This document shows positions 27,561 through 39,500 of a DNA stretch of 64,000 nt, piece after piece. How positions within the stretch are numbered: position 1 is the stretch's first letter; each line of letters begins with the position of its first letter. The translations under genes and the position numbers were made by a program. The notes beneath the pieces are model-generated. The model was not told the origin of the DNA. It saw nothing but the letters and a program-made list of their open reading frames with translations, and did not search any database. Source of the stretch: Caulobacter sp. SLTY (GTDB taxonomy: Bacteria > Pseudomonadota > Alphaproteobacteria > Caulobacterales > Caulobacteraceae); the NCBI RefSeq assembly GCF_009905535.1, contig NZ_JAAALA010000007.1, forward strand, positions 62,001 through 126,000. Direction: 5' to 3'.

Positions 27561-29507
27561 CTACTCCGGCCGCGTCACGATCGGGAAGTCTCCTTTCGGT
27601 GCATCGAACCAGCCGACCATCCTGGCCAGCACTCCGATATCCCCCTCCACCTTGGCCTCGCCCGCGGCCACCTTGGCCGCCAGCGGCTGGCCGCTGAACA
27701 AGGACTGTAGGAACAGAGCCCGCGGCAGGGTGATGGTGGCGTCTGCCTTGGCCCCCTCCGCCGCCGGCCGGGCGACCAGCACCTGGTTGCGCACCGTCAC
27801 CAGATACCGCTCCTTCCGCTCAGGGAAGACGAACAGAACCGCCGCCCTGCCCTCACCCACCTTGGCCGGGTTCAGCCGCACCGCCATCAGGTCGAAGAGC
27901 ATCGGTGTCGGCAGGTTGACGATGAAGTCGGCGCTGCCGCTTACCGGCGAGGCTTCCGGCGTTCCGCTCCGCAGCTCGCTGGCGCCCGACAGATAGATGT
28001 TCCGCCACAGCGAACTCTCCGCCTGCCAGCCCATCTGGTCATAGGTCCTGGCCAGCCGCGCCCGCGCGTCGGCGTCGGCCGGATCGGCCAGCACCGCCTT
28101 GTTCAGCAGGTTGGACGCCCAGCGATAGTCGCCCTTGTCATAGGCCGCCTGCGCCAGCGCCTTGACCCGGTCCGGCCCGCCCATCGCCTCGACGTAGCGC
28201 ACCGCCTCCTCGGCCGGCGGCATGGCGGCCAGGCTGACCGGATTGGCGTCGTACCAGCCCATGTAGCGCTGATAGACCGCCCGGCTGTTGAAGCTCATCG
28301 TCCCGTAGTAGCCGCGATTGAACCACTGCCGCGCCAGCGCCGGCGGCAGGGTCAGCCGGTCGGCGATCTCGCTTCCGACATAGCCCTGGTTCATCAACCG
28401 CACCGATTGGTCGTGCAGGTACTTATAGGCGTCCCGCTGGCCGCTGAGGTGCTCGCTCACCGTCTCGCGGCCGAACCTCGGCCAGCCGTGGCTGGTGAAC
28501 AGGGTGTCGGTCCGTTCCCCATACAGCTCCGCCGCCTCGGTCAGGGCGTCGGCCCAGGCCTTGGCGTCCCGAACCAGCGCCCCGCGCGGGGTAAGCACGT
28601 TGTGGAGGGTCGGGCTGGCGTTCTCCGCCATGCACAGCACCCGCCAGGCCGGGAAGTAGAGGTTCATCTCCGCCGGCGCCTCGGTGTTCGGCGTCATCTG
28701 GAATTCGATGGCCACGCCGTCGACCGTCAGGGTCTCGCCGGTCCGGGTGACGGTCTCGGTGGGCGGAACCAGCGAGGTCGTCCCCCGGGAGACCGCCTGC
28801 CCGATGCCGACGCTCATCTGCCCCTCGGGACCGGGCGTCAGCGGATAGCCGAATTGATAGGTCGCCCGCCGCCCCATGGCCGGCCCGGCGATGACGTTCT
28901 CCGATACCGCCTCCTCCAGAAAGCCGTGCGGCGCGATGATCCGCACCTGTCCCACTGCCAGCCGCGCCGGGTCGATCACGCCGCGCGCGCCGCCGAAGTG
29001 GTCGATGTGGCTGTGGGTGTAGATCACAGCAACCACGGGACGGGCGCCAAGCGTCTCGTTGGCCAGATCCAGCGCCGCCTTTGCGGTCTCGACGCTGGTC
29101 AGCGGGTCGATGACGATCCAGCCGGTGTCGCCGGCCACCAGGGTCATGTTGGCCGCATCGAAACCGCGCACCTGCCAGACCCGATCGGAAACCTTGAACA
29201 GCCCGTGGATAGCCAGCAGCTGCGACTGTCGCCACAGGCTGGGGTTCACCGTCTCCGGCGCCTCCCCCTTGAGGAAGTCGTAGGCCGACAGATCCCAGGC
29301 GACGCCCCCGTCGGCCCGACGGATGACCGGGTCCTTGCGGGTGGCGACAAACCCTCGCCGCGCGAAGTCGAAGTCCTGTCGATCGGCGAACGGCAGCTCC
29401 GCGCGAACCTTCGCCTGCGCCGCCCGCGTGGCCGCAGACGCCGGCTCACCCGCCTGAACCGGGGTCGCCAGAGCTAGGGCCACGATCACCGCCACCAATC
29501 CACGCAT
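27561..29507 (-). CDS. Alkylsulfatase of the metallo-beta-lactamase fold
   Basis: 648 residues: a signal peptide (MRGLVAVIVALALATPVQA), a metallo-beta-lactamase catalytic domain with the zinc motif THSHIDHFGG (about residues 163-172), an alkylsulfatase dimerisation domain with the segment GYVGSEIADRLTLPP, and a C-terminal SCP2-like domain. This is the architecture of SdsA1-type periplasmic linear alkylsulfatases, which hydrolyse detergents such as dodecyl sulfate to the alcohol and sulfate. Close relatives act on other sulfate esters, so the substrate is an inference. It is 22 bases before the GST gene. Confidence 0.9.
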   Translation of the reverse strand: MRGLVAVIVALALATPVQAGEPASAATRAAQAKVRAELPFADRQDFDFARRGFVATRKDPVIRRADGGVAWDLSAYDFLKGEAPETVNPSLWRQSQLLAIHGLFKVSDRVWQVRGFDAANMTLVAGDTGWIVIDPLTSVETAKAALDLANETLGARPVVAVIYTHSHIDHFGGARGVIDPARLAVGQVRIIAPHGFLEEAVSENVIAGPAMGRRATYQFGYPLTPGPEGQMSVGIGQAVSRGTTSLVPPTETVTRTGETLTVDGVAIEFQMTPNTEAPAEMNLYFPAWRVLCMAENASPTLHNVLTPRGALVRDAKAWADALTEAAELYGERTDTLFTSHGWPRFGRETVSEHLSGQRDAYKYLHDQSVRLMNQGYVGSEIADRLTLPPALARQWFNRGYYGTMSFNSRAVYQRYMGWYDANPVSLAAMPPAEEAVRYVEAMGGPDRVKALAQAAYDKGDYRWASNLLNKAVLADPADADARARLARTYDQMGWQAESSLWRNIYLSGASELRSGTPEASPVSGSADFIVNLPTPMLFDLMAVRLNPAKVGEGRAAVLFVFPERKERYLVTVRNQVLVARPAAEGAKADATITLPRALFLQSLFSGQPLAAKVAAGEAKVEGDIGVLARMVGWFDAPKGDFPIVTRPE

Positions 29508-29578
29508 GCGCCGCTCCCATATTGGTTGGTGGGAGCTTGTCGGTGATCGACCTATAGGATTGTAACCTGGGTGGCTTT

Positions 29579-29869
29579 CTAGACTTCAGGTTCCGGCGGC
29601 CACTGCTGTGCGCCATAAAGCACCCTAAGAATGTTCAGGTCGCCGGCATGGAGTCGGTAGACGATCAGATAGGGGGTTCCCGGAATGACTCGCTCTCGTG
29701 TGCCTTCCACTCTTCCAACCCTGCCCATCAACGACTCGTCCGAAAGGCGATCGGCACGGGCGTAGATTGCTCGCACCATCTTGGCGGCTGCGCCGAGATT
29801 GCGATCAGCGAGATAATCGCCGATCTTCAGTACGTCGCGTCGCGCGGCGCTGGACCAGATTGTCCTCAT
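29579..29869 (-). CDS. ParE/RelE-superfamily toxin
   Basis: 96 residues with the ParE layout: IWSSAARRDVLKIGDYLADRN (helical hairpin), MGRVGRVEGTRERVIPGTPYLIVYRL (beta sheet) and the final ILRVLYGAQQWP. The VLYGAQQWP end is typical of ParE, which poisons gyrase, rather than of RelE ribonucleases. It overlaps the antitoxin by 4 bases. It is the second toxin-antitoxin module in the window. Confidence 0.88.
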   Translation of the reverse strand: MRTIWSSAARRDVLKIGDYLADRNLGAAAKMVRAIYARADRLSDESLMGRVGRVEGTRERVIPGTPYLIVYRLHAGDLNILRVLYGAQQWPPEPEV

Positions 29870-30126
29870 CCGGCCGGCGGAGCGCCTTTGTCCCGCAGAA
29901 GCGTCTCGAGCGACTCGACAACTTCATCATGGGTGAAGGTCCGCCCCGCCTCGATATCATCAATGCCTTCCTGCACCGCAGCGACCCAGGCATCCGGGCC
30001 TCGAAAGGCGCCCAAATCCGCAGACTCGACCAGCAGTTCCGACAGAGTAATTTGCCGCCGTTCGGCCTCCGCATCCAGCCGGGCCTTCTGTTCTTCGGTC
30101 AGTTCAATGGTGACTTGGACGGTCAT
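29866..30126 (-). CDS. Antitoxin partner of the ParE-like toxin
   Basis: 86 residues with an N-terminal ribbon-helix-helix DNA-binding region (MTVQVTIELTEEQKARLDAE followed by ITLSELLVESA) and a longer C-terminal part with GIDDIEAGRTFTHDEVVESL, the usual toxin-binding segment of ParD/CopG-type antitoxins. It is first in the operon and probably autorepresses it. The module lies between the alkylsulfatase and TVP38-type genes, all on the minus strand. Confidence 0.85.
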   Translation of the reverse strand: MTVQVTIELTEEQKARLDAEAERRQITLSELLVESADLGAFRGPDAWVAAVQEGIDDIEAGRTFTHDEVVESLETLLRDKGAPPAG

Positions 30127-30140
30127 GCCGCGAGGCTAAC

Positions 30141-30977
30141 TCAAGACGCCTTGTCTTCCAACTCGGCCGCCCCTTCCGCCGCCTCATGCGCCTTCAGCCA
30201 GCGGCGGGCGTACCAGCCCACCCCGATCCAGACCGCAGCGACCGCCGCCATGGTCAGGTAGTGGAACCAGCTGCCCTGGCCCTTGAGGCTCTGGACGATC
30301 GAGTTGCCGGCGAAGGCCGTCAGCGCGATCTTCGGGATGATCCCCAGCGCCGTGCCGGCCGTGAAGTGGCGCATCCGCATCGGGGTGACGCCGGCGGCCA
30401 TGTTCACCACGATAAAGGGCGCGGACGGGACCAGCCGCACGATCAGGCTGGCCAGGAAGCCGTTCTGCCCGATCAGCTTCATGAATCGGTTCACGCCATT
30501 GCCGCTGAGGTCGCGCAGCAGCCGGGCCCCGAACATCCGCCCCATCCAGAAGCCGACCTGCGCGGAAACCAGGGTGCCGACCCAGCTGTAGAACATCCCA
30601 AGCCAGGGGCCGAAGGCCACCACGGCCGCGGCGATCAGCACGATCTGCGGCACCCCCAGGAAGGCCAGCACCGCGAAGGCGCCCACCGCCACCGGCAGGC
30701 CCCAGAAGCCGTGCACCGAGCCCAGCCAGCCCTCGACCGTGGCCTCGCCGTCCAGCCCCATCAGCGGCGCGCCGAACAGGAACACCACGCCCACCCCGCC
30801 GAACAGCAGGAAGCTGACCGCCACCGCCCGCCAGGCTTTGGCGTCCATGTTCAGGACGAAGTTGATGAAGGCCTTCATACGGGCGAAGGCCTCGCCGATT
30901 GCGGCGAACGGGTCAAGGCCGGCCGACGGCGCGGCGCGACGGGCCGGGGACTGAATGTGGTTGGCGTAGGTCATCAC
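30141..30977 (-). CDS. TVP38/TMEM64 (DedA-like) membrane protein
   Basis: 278 residues. After a soluble N-terminus of about 45 residues come membrane helices and the SNARE-associated (VTT) domain: PQIVLIAAAVVAFGPWLG, then GFWMGRMFGARL, RLVPSAPFIVVNMAAGVTP and GIIPKIALTAF. The family includes lipid scramblases in eukaryotes and DedA transporters in bacteria; the exact role here is unknown. Two ATGs lie at the start (30977 and 30974). It is divergent from the FMN reductase gene with about 100 bases between. Confidence 0.87.
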   Translation of the reverse strand: MMTYANHIQSPARRAAPSAGLDPFAAIGEAFARMKAFINFVLNMDAKAWRAVAVSFLLFGGVGVVFLFGAPLMGLDGEATVEGWLGSVHGFWGLPVAVGAFAVLAFLGVPQIVLIAAAVVAFGPWLGMFYSWVGTLVSAQVGFWMGRMFGARLLRDLSGNGVNRFMKLIGQNGFLASLIVRLVPSAPFIVVNMAAGVTPMRMRHFTAGTALGIIPKIALTAFAGNSIVQSLKGQGSWFHYLTMAAVAAVWIGVGWYARRWLKAHEAAEGAAELEDKAS

Positions 30978-31078
30978 TCCTCCGGCTCAGAGCCCAAAGA
31001 ATGAGTCCGTCCGCTGACGGTTCCTGCCTCGCCGGTTTGTGAGTGCGTCCCTGTGGCCGCGCCGCTACGCTCCCGGTC

Positions 31079-32955
<1,877 letters not shown>

Positions 32956-33056
32956 AAACGGGCGCGGGTGAAGGCCTGGATGTTCGGCGGTGACGGGGCC
33001 TTCCAGGACCCGTTGGGTCCCCGCCGCAACGGCATCTGACGAACGTTGAAATCCCA

Positions 33057-33226
33057 TTGATCAAAACTGGCGACGTCAACGAGACCTTGAGCCTCGTCGG
33101 CGCCATCAACGGAACTGCGGGCCCGATAACCGTGAGCTTCGCCGGAGGGATTGCCACCGTCCTGCCGACTATCGCCTGCGAATCAACGGCGACGTGCGGG
33201 CAGACACCGCCGGCTGGGCGCTGTGA
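33057..33226 (+). pseudogene. Decayed C-terminus of an RTX protein
   Basis: The frame from 33057 reads ETLSLVGAINGTAGPITV and SFAGGIATVL, matching the C-terminal module of the two intact RTX proteins downstream (SIVGAFNGTSGQMTLTFAGG in the first). A deletion removes the LDVDGDRT equivalent and shifts the frame at about 33163; in the new frame the text resumes as ADYRLRINGDVRADTAGWAL and stops at TGA 33224-33226. No repeats or upstream part remain. This is a third, dead copy of the same secretion-domain module, just before the intact island. Confidence 0.75.
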
Positions 33227-33494
33227 CATCCGGCTACGGCCGCCGAGGCTAGAGCCGTCGGCGGTCATGCAGGCGACAGCTCCGGCTCGCCGATACCCGG
33301 CGTCTTGCCCAAAACCCCCGTTTTACGGTCCGTTAGCGGGCATCGCAGTAGGGTGACAGTCGCTCCTGGATCGGGGGGCGCCGGGGTTCCGCGACAAATC
33401 ATCGTCGTAAACGCTTCTACAACGAACTGACGGCTAGGTTTCACTTCACGTTACGGTTGGGTAACCAACTTACATCAATCAAAGAAGGTGAGAC
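33227..33494. other. Gene-free stretch before the first RTX gene
   Basis: No coding feature supported. Near its end, GTTAC (33450-33454) and GTAAC (33461-33465) form an inverted pair around GGTTGG, and GTTGG-GTAA-CCAAC overlaps it at 33456-33469, a candidate operator for the RTX gene. A ribosome site GAAGGTGAG lies just before the ATG at 33495. No sigma factor boxes were identified with confidence. Confidence 0.4.
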
Positions 33495-36401
33495 ATGGCG
33501 GATTTCACGGCAGTCGTTGCGCTGACCTCTCTTGACGGCACGACCGGGTCCCAAATCACCGGCGAGGCCGCGTCCCACTACACGGGCCAGTCGATAGCCA
33601 ATGTCGGCGACATCAACGGCGACGGCATCGACGATTTCGCCATCGGCGCCAATGGAGTCGGCGGCGCCAGCCAGGGCGCGGTCTACATCGTGTTCGGCAC
33701 CGCTTCGGGCTTCGGCGCCAACTTCAGCCTGACCAGCCTCAACGGAACCAACGGTTTCCAGATCAACGGCGGCGAGTACGCCCAGGACCTTGTCGGCATG
33801 TCGGTCGCCGGCGCGGGCGACGTCAACAATGACGGCATCGACGACCTGCTTTTCGGCGCCTGGGGCGCCGACCCGGACGGCGGCGGCTCCGGCGCGGCCT
33901 ACGTCCTGTACGGCAAGAACACGGCCGTTGACGGCAATTTCGCCAGCGACATCGCCACCTCCAGTCTGACCGGAACGACCGGCTTCCAGATCAGCGGCAC
34001 CAACGGCGGTGACGGCCTCGGCTTTTCGGTCGCCATGGGCGATTTCAACGGCGACGGCATCGAAGACATGCTGGTCGGCGCCAATCAGGCCGACAGCTAC
34101 CGCGGCGCTGGCTATGTGATCTTCGGCAAGGACACCGCCGTCAACGGCGCCTTTGCTGGTAACATCGACGTAGCGACCCTGAATGGCTCCAACGGCTTCA
34201 AGATGCCGGCCATCAACGTCTACGATTATGCCGGAACCTCGGTGGCGAACGCCGGGGACGTGAACGGCGACGGCATCGACGACATCATGGTCACCGCCAT
34301 CGGCGCTGACCCCAACGGCTCGAACTCCGGCGCCGCCTACATCGTCTTCGGCAAGACCACCGGCTTCACCGCCTCGGTCAGCCTCAGCGCCCTGAACGGC
34401 GCCGACGGCTTCCGCATCTCCGGCCTCGCGGCGGGCGACCAGACCGGCATCAGCTCCGCGGGCATCGGCGACGTCAATGAAGACGGCATCGACGATATCC
34501 TCATCGGCGCCAACGGCCTGACCAACAATGGCGGCGCCTTTGTCATCTTCGGCCGAAACGCCGCCCTGAACGGCAACTTCAGCAGCAACGTCAACGTCTC
34601 GACCCTCAACGGAACCAACGGCTACCGGATCGACGGCGAGGCCTTGGGCGACAACCTGGGCATCCGCGTCGCGGGCACGGGCGACGTCAACGGGGACGGC
34701 GTCAACGACTTCATGATCGGCTCCACCGGCAAGGACGACGGCGGCATCAACGCCGGCGCGGCCTATGTCATCTTCGGCGGCAGCACCGTGGGCAGCACGG
34801 GTACGGTCACCCTTTCCGCGCTGACTGGAACCAACGGCTTCCAGATCAACGGCGAGGCCGCCGGCGACAACTTGAGCCGCGTCGGCGGCTGGGGTGATTT
34901 CAATGACGACGGGACGATGGACATCCTCGTCAGCACATCGTTCCACGACGCGGGCGGCAACAACAGCGGCGCGGCCTGGATCCTCTACGGCCTGCCGGGC
35001 GATACACTGGTCGGAACCACGGGCGATGACGACCTGACGGGCACCGGCATTGACGATACGGGCGACGGCGGGGATGGCTCGGACATCCTTCGCGGTGAAG
35101 GCGGCGAAGACACCCTCTCCGGCGGCGCGGCCAAGGACTACCTTTACGGCGGCGCGGACAACGACGCGCTGGATGGCGGCGCGGGCGGCGACCTGATGGA
35201 TGGCGGGACCGGCGCCGACAGCATGGCCGGTGGGATCGGCGACGATACCTACATCGTCGATGACATCGGCGACCTCGTCACCGAGGCCGGCGGCGCGGGC
35301 ACGGACCGGATCCGGACCAGCATCACCCTGACCCTGGCCGCCAACGTCGAAAACCTGGAGCTGACCGGCTCCGGCGACATCGGCGGCACAGGCAACAGCC
35401 TGGCCAACCAGATCACCGGCAACAGCGGCGCCAACGTCATCGACGGGGGCGATGGAAATGACGTCATCCGGGGCAACGGCGGCTCGGACGATCTGAGCGG
35501 CAATACCGGTGTGGACCAGCTGCTCGGCGGCGACGGGGACGACACCATCTACGGCGGGGACGCCAACGACATCCTGCAAGGCAACGCCGACAGCGACACC
35601 CTGTACGGTGGGGCCGGCGTCGACAGCGTCGACGGCGGGACCGAGAACGACTTCCTCTACGGCGAGGCCGGTAACGACAAGCTGCTGGGCGGGGATGGCG
35701 ATGACCAGCTCTTCGGCGGGGCCGACAACGATCAGCTCACCGGCGGCGCCGGGGCCGACACCCTCACCGGCGGAACCGGCGACGACACCTACATCGTCGA
35801 TGATTTCACCGACACTCTGGTCGAGGCTTCCGGCGAAGGCAGCGATATCGTTCGGTCTACCGTCACCTGGACGCTGGGCGACAACTTCGAACGGTTGATC
35901 CTCGACGGCTCCGACATCATCGACGGAACCGGCAACGCCCTGGCCAACCAGATCACCGGCAACGGCGCGCGCAACCGCCTTGACGGCGGGGCCGGCGCGG
36001 ACATCCTGAACGGCGGCCTGGGCAACGACACCCTGATCGGCGGGCTGGGCAACGACACCCTGATCGGCGGCGGCGGGTCGGACGTCTTCGAAATCTATCA
36101 GGAGTCGGTCTTCACCAGCAGCAATCCTGGTGGCCGATCGATCGAGACCGACAGTATCAGCGACTATGTCGTCGGCCAGGACTCGATCGACTTCTCGGAC
36201 ATCGACGCCAGAACCAACGCCGGCGGCAACAACAGCTTCAGCATCGTCGGCGCCTTCAACGGAACGTCCGGCCAGATGACCCTCACCTTCGCCGGTGGGA
36301 TCACCACGGTCCTGCTGGATGTCGATGGCGACCGCACGGCCGACTACCGCCTGCGCATCAACGGCGACGTGACCGGCGATACCGCCAGCTGGTTGCTCTG
36401 A
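33495..36401 (+). CDS. RTX protein with seven-bladed FG-GAP propeller
   Basis: 968 residues, no Sec signal. Residues about 35-495 hold seven FG-GAP repeats, each with a DxNxDGxxD calcium loop (GDINGDGIDDFAIG, GDVNNDGIDDLLFG and so on), the count of an integrin-like beta-propeller. Residues about 495-870 are RTX nonapeptide repeats (GGxGxDxLx, e.g. GGDGDDTIYGGDANDILQG), broken by two VENLELTGSGDIGGTGN-type spacers. The last 100 residues are a serralysin-like C-terminal module ending in YRLRINGDVTGDTASWLL. The build is that of a calcium-folded type I secretion substrate, probably an adhesin or surface protein. No exporter gene is in the window. Confidence 0.88.
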   Translation: MADFTAVVALTSLDGTTGSQITGEAASHYTGQSIANVGDINGDGIDDFAIGANGVGGASQGAVYIVFGTASGFGANFSLTSLNGTNGFQINGGEYAQDLVGMSVAGAGDVNNDGIDDLLFGAWGADPDGGGSGAAYVLYGKNTAVDGNFASDIATSSLTGTTGFQISGTNGGDGLGFSVAMGDFNGDGIEDMLVGANQADSYRGAGYVIFGKDTAVNGAFAGNIDVATLNGSNGFKMPAINVYDYAGTSVANAGDVNGDGIDDIMVTAIGADPNGSNSGAAYIVFGKTTGFTASVSLSALNGADGFRISGLAAGDQTGISSAGIGDVNEDGIDDILIGANGLTNNGGAFVIFGRNAALNGNFSSNVNVSTLNGTNGYRIDGEALGDNLGIRVAGTGDVNGDGVNDFMIGSTGKDDGGINAGAAYVIFGGSTVGSTGTVTLSALTGTNGFQINGEAAGDNLSRVGGWGDFNDDGTMDILVSTSFHDAGGNNSGAAWILYGLPGDTLVGTTGDDDLTGTGIDDTGDGGDGSDILRGEGGEDTLSGGAAKDYLYGGADNDALDGGAGGDLMDGGTGADSMAGGIGDDTYIVDDIGDLVTEAGGAGTDRIRTSITLTLAANVENLELTGSGDIGGTGNSLANQITGNSGANVIDGGDGNDVIRGNGGSDDLSGNTGVDQLLGGDGDDTIYGGDANDILQGNADSDTLYGGAGVDSVDGGTENDFLYGEAGNDKLLGGDGDDQLFGGADNDQLTGGAGADTLTGGTGDDTYIVDDFTDTLVEASGEGSDIVRSTVTWTLGDNFERLILDGSDIIDGTGNALANQITGNGARNRLDGGAGADILNGGLGNDTLIGGLGNDTLIGGGGSDVFEIYQESVFTSSNPGGRSIETDSISDYVVGQDSIDFSDIDARTNAGGNNSFSIVGAFNGTSGQMTLTFAGGITTVLLDVDGDRTADYRLRINGDVTGDTASWLL

Positions 36402-36520
36402 GGCCCTGGACCCGCCGCCGGGGCTCCTGAGCCGCGGCGGCGATCCACCTTAAAAAGTGCAATGTGCCGTCCCCATTCTGGGGGGCAGTATCCGCCCCGG
36501 ATTAAGGGAGGGCGGAAGCC

Positions 36521-39500
36521 ATGACGGCTCCAATCATCACGGGCCTCGCGCCGCGTTTGCAGATCGCGTCGCTCGTCTCCGGCACGCCGACACTGCTGGA
36601 CGCCGATGTCACCGTCACGGACACCGAAGAGGACTTCGACGGCGCCACCCTGCGCGTGGCGGGCCTCAATCCGACGGACATCGTGGCGATCCGTGACCAG
36701 GGCGCGGGCCCGACCAACATCACCTATGACGCCATGGCCGGCACGGTGTTCTACGGCGGGGTCCTGATCGGCTACGTCCAAGGCGGCGAAGGCGGCGACC
36801 TGGTGATCACCTTCACCGCCGACGCCACCAACGCGGCCATTGAGGCGCTGATCGAGAACCTGACCTTCTCAACCAGCAATCCGGCGCCGGGCGAAATCTA
36901 TCTGACCATCACCCTCACCGACGCGGCCGGGGAATACAATTCCAGCGGCTCCGGTGTCGCGTTCACCCAGAACGCCAACCTCGGATCAGTCGCGATCTAT
37001 ACCCAGACCTCGGCGGCCTTCATCGACTACGACGCGGACGGCGACTTGGACATGGTGGTGGGGGGCGCCGAACACGCCGGCCTGATCCTCTACAACAACC
37101 TCGGCGACGCCAACGCCCCGCTGTTCGTCGAGGCCGACCCCCTCACCAGTCCGTTCGCCGAGGCGACGTCCGCCCGCGCCTCCCCCCTGTTCCACGATGT
37201 GGACGGCGACGGCGACCTGGACCTGGTGATCGGCACGGCCGCCGGCACGATCGACTATCTGGAACAGACCTCGGCCGGGGTCTGGGAAGCGCGCACCGGC
37301 GCCGCCAACCCCTTCGACGGCATCTCGGTGGCCAGCGGCAACGCCGTGGCCGCCCTGGCCGACATGGATGGAGACGGGCTGCTCGACATGCTGGTCGGCG
37401 GCAACCTGATGGACCTCGTCTACTACAAGGGGACCGGGACCGTCGCCGACCCCGAGTGGACGATCCAGCTCGCCTCCAACGGCGACATCGACTGGTTCGA
37501 CGGATTGCAGAACGGCGTCTGGGACCGGGCCCCTACCCTGGCTGACTTCGACGCAGACGGAGATATCGACCTGATCCTGGGGGGCTACCTCGCGGGCCCG
37601 GCCTACTTCGAAAATGTCGGCACAACCAGCCAGCCGATCTTCAGCGTCCCGGTCGTCGATCCTTTCGAGGGCATCAGCGACTACTATCACCAGGTCACCC
37701 TGGCGGATCTGGATGGCGATGGTGACCTGGACGCGGTGGTGGGCGGCGGTTTCGGCGTCGACTTCTATGAGGCCGTGCTGCCGCCGGGCGCGCCGCTCAC
37801 CGTCGAGATCACCTCGAATCTGCCCAGCATCAGCGGCCTGCCGGGCGCGGTCACCGTCGCCGAGAACAACGGCGAACAGGGGCTGGGGCTGGACATCGAT
37901 GTCTTCGACGGCCTGGACGGCATTCCCGGCGGCAGCCTGACGATCACCGGCCTGCTGGCCCAGGACAGCCTGACCATCGTCGATGTGCCCGGCGCCATCG
38001 AGGTCAATGACACGTCCGGCGAGGTGACCTTCAACGGCGTGGCGATCGGGGCAGCGAGCGGAGGCCTGAACGGCGCGGACCTGGTGATCGCGTTCACCGG
38101 TGCGGCGGACGCCGCCGCCGTCGAGGCGCTGATCGAACAGCTGGCCTTTCGCAACGACGAGACCAATCCGGCCCTGGCCCGCACCCTCACCCTGCTACTG
38201 GCCGACTCCAACGGCGAGGTCGTCGGCGACGCCTCCGAGTTCCAGATGGCCGGGGATGAGATCGGCGGGATCGGCTTCATCCAACCCAATTACGGCTCAC
38301 CCGCGCTCGGCGACCTGGATGGGGACGGCGACCTCGACATGCTGGTCGCCGACGCCGCCGGCGACGTCTACTTCTACCTCAACGTCGGGACCGCCGAGGC
38401 GCCCGACTTCCGGCAACAGCCGCTCGAAACCGACTTCTTCGGCCTGACCAACTTCCCGGCCGGCTATGCGAACCCGGCGCTCGGCGACCTGGATGGCGAC
38501 GGCGACCTCGACCTCATCGTCGGGGATGACGATGGAAATCTTCTGGCCTTCGAAAACCAGCGTGGCGGCGCCGAAGGGCCCCTGTTCCAGGCCTTCGCGA
38601 TCGATCCCTTCGACGGGGCCACGACCCCGCCGGTCGGCGGCCTCGCTATCGCCGACATCAACGGCGACGGCCTGCAGGACGTGGTGGTCGGCACAAGCTC
38701 CGGCAGCCTGCGCTTCTATCTAAACACCGGCACGGCGTCGGAGGCCGTCTTCGAGCGCCAGACTGGCGGCGCCAACCCGTTTAGCGGGATCACCGGCACG
38801 GGCTTCGTCGCCCCGATCCTGGGCGACATCGACGGGGACGGCGATATTGACCTGCTGTTCGGCAGCTACGACGCGCTCCAATTCTATGAAAACACCGGCG
38901 ACGCCCAGAATCCGGTCTTCACCGCCGCGGACTCTCCCGTCCCGGACTATCCCGGACAGGTCGTACGCGGTGCGCTCGGCGACATCGATGGGGATGGCGA
39001 TCTCGACCTGATCGGCGCCGATATCGACGACATCGTCCTCTTCACACAAGGCAGCCAAGGCTACAGCCTGCAGGTCAACATCGACCCAGAGTACGAACCG
39101 GCCACGCTGACCCTGACCACCAACAGCTTCACCTTCGACGAGAACGCGGTCAACGACGCCCCTGCCCTGCTGACCCTCGGCGCCGCCTTCAATCATCCGG
39201 ACGGCATGTCGCCGATGTCGGTGCTCTACATCGACCGCGTTCTGCCGGAGGAGACCATCTCCATCCGTAACCAGGGCACGGCCTCGGGCCAGATCGGCTA
39301 TGACGAACTGACCGGCGACATCACCTATGAGGGCGTGCTGATCGGGAACTTCTGCGGCTGCAGCGGAGGCGACGTCTCGGTGGAGTTCTCCGCCGGGGCG
39401 ACCAGCGCGGCGGTCCAGGCGCTGCTCAACAACTTCACCTATTCCAACAGCTCTGACACCCCCACCGCCATCCGGGAGCTCATCGTCGGCTTCACTGACG

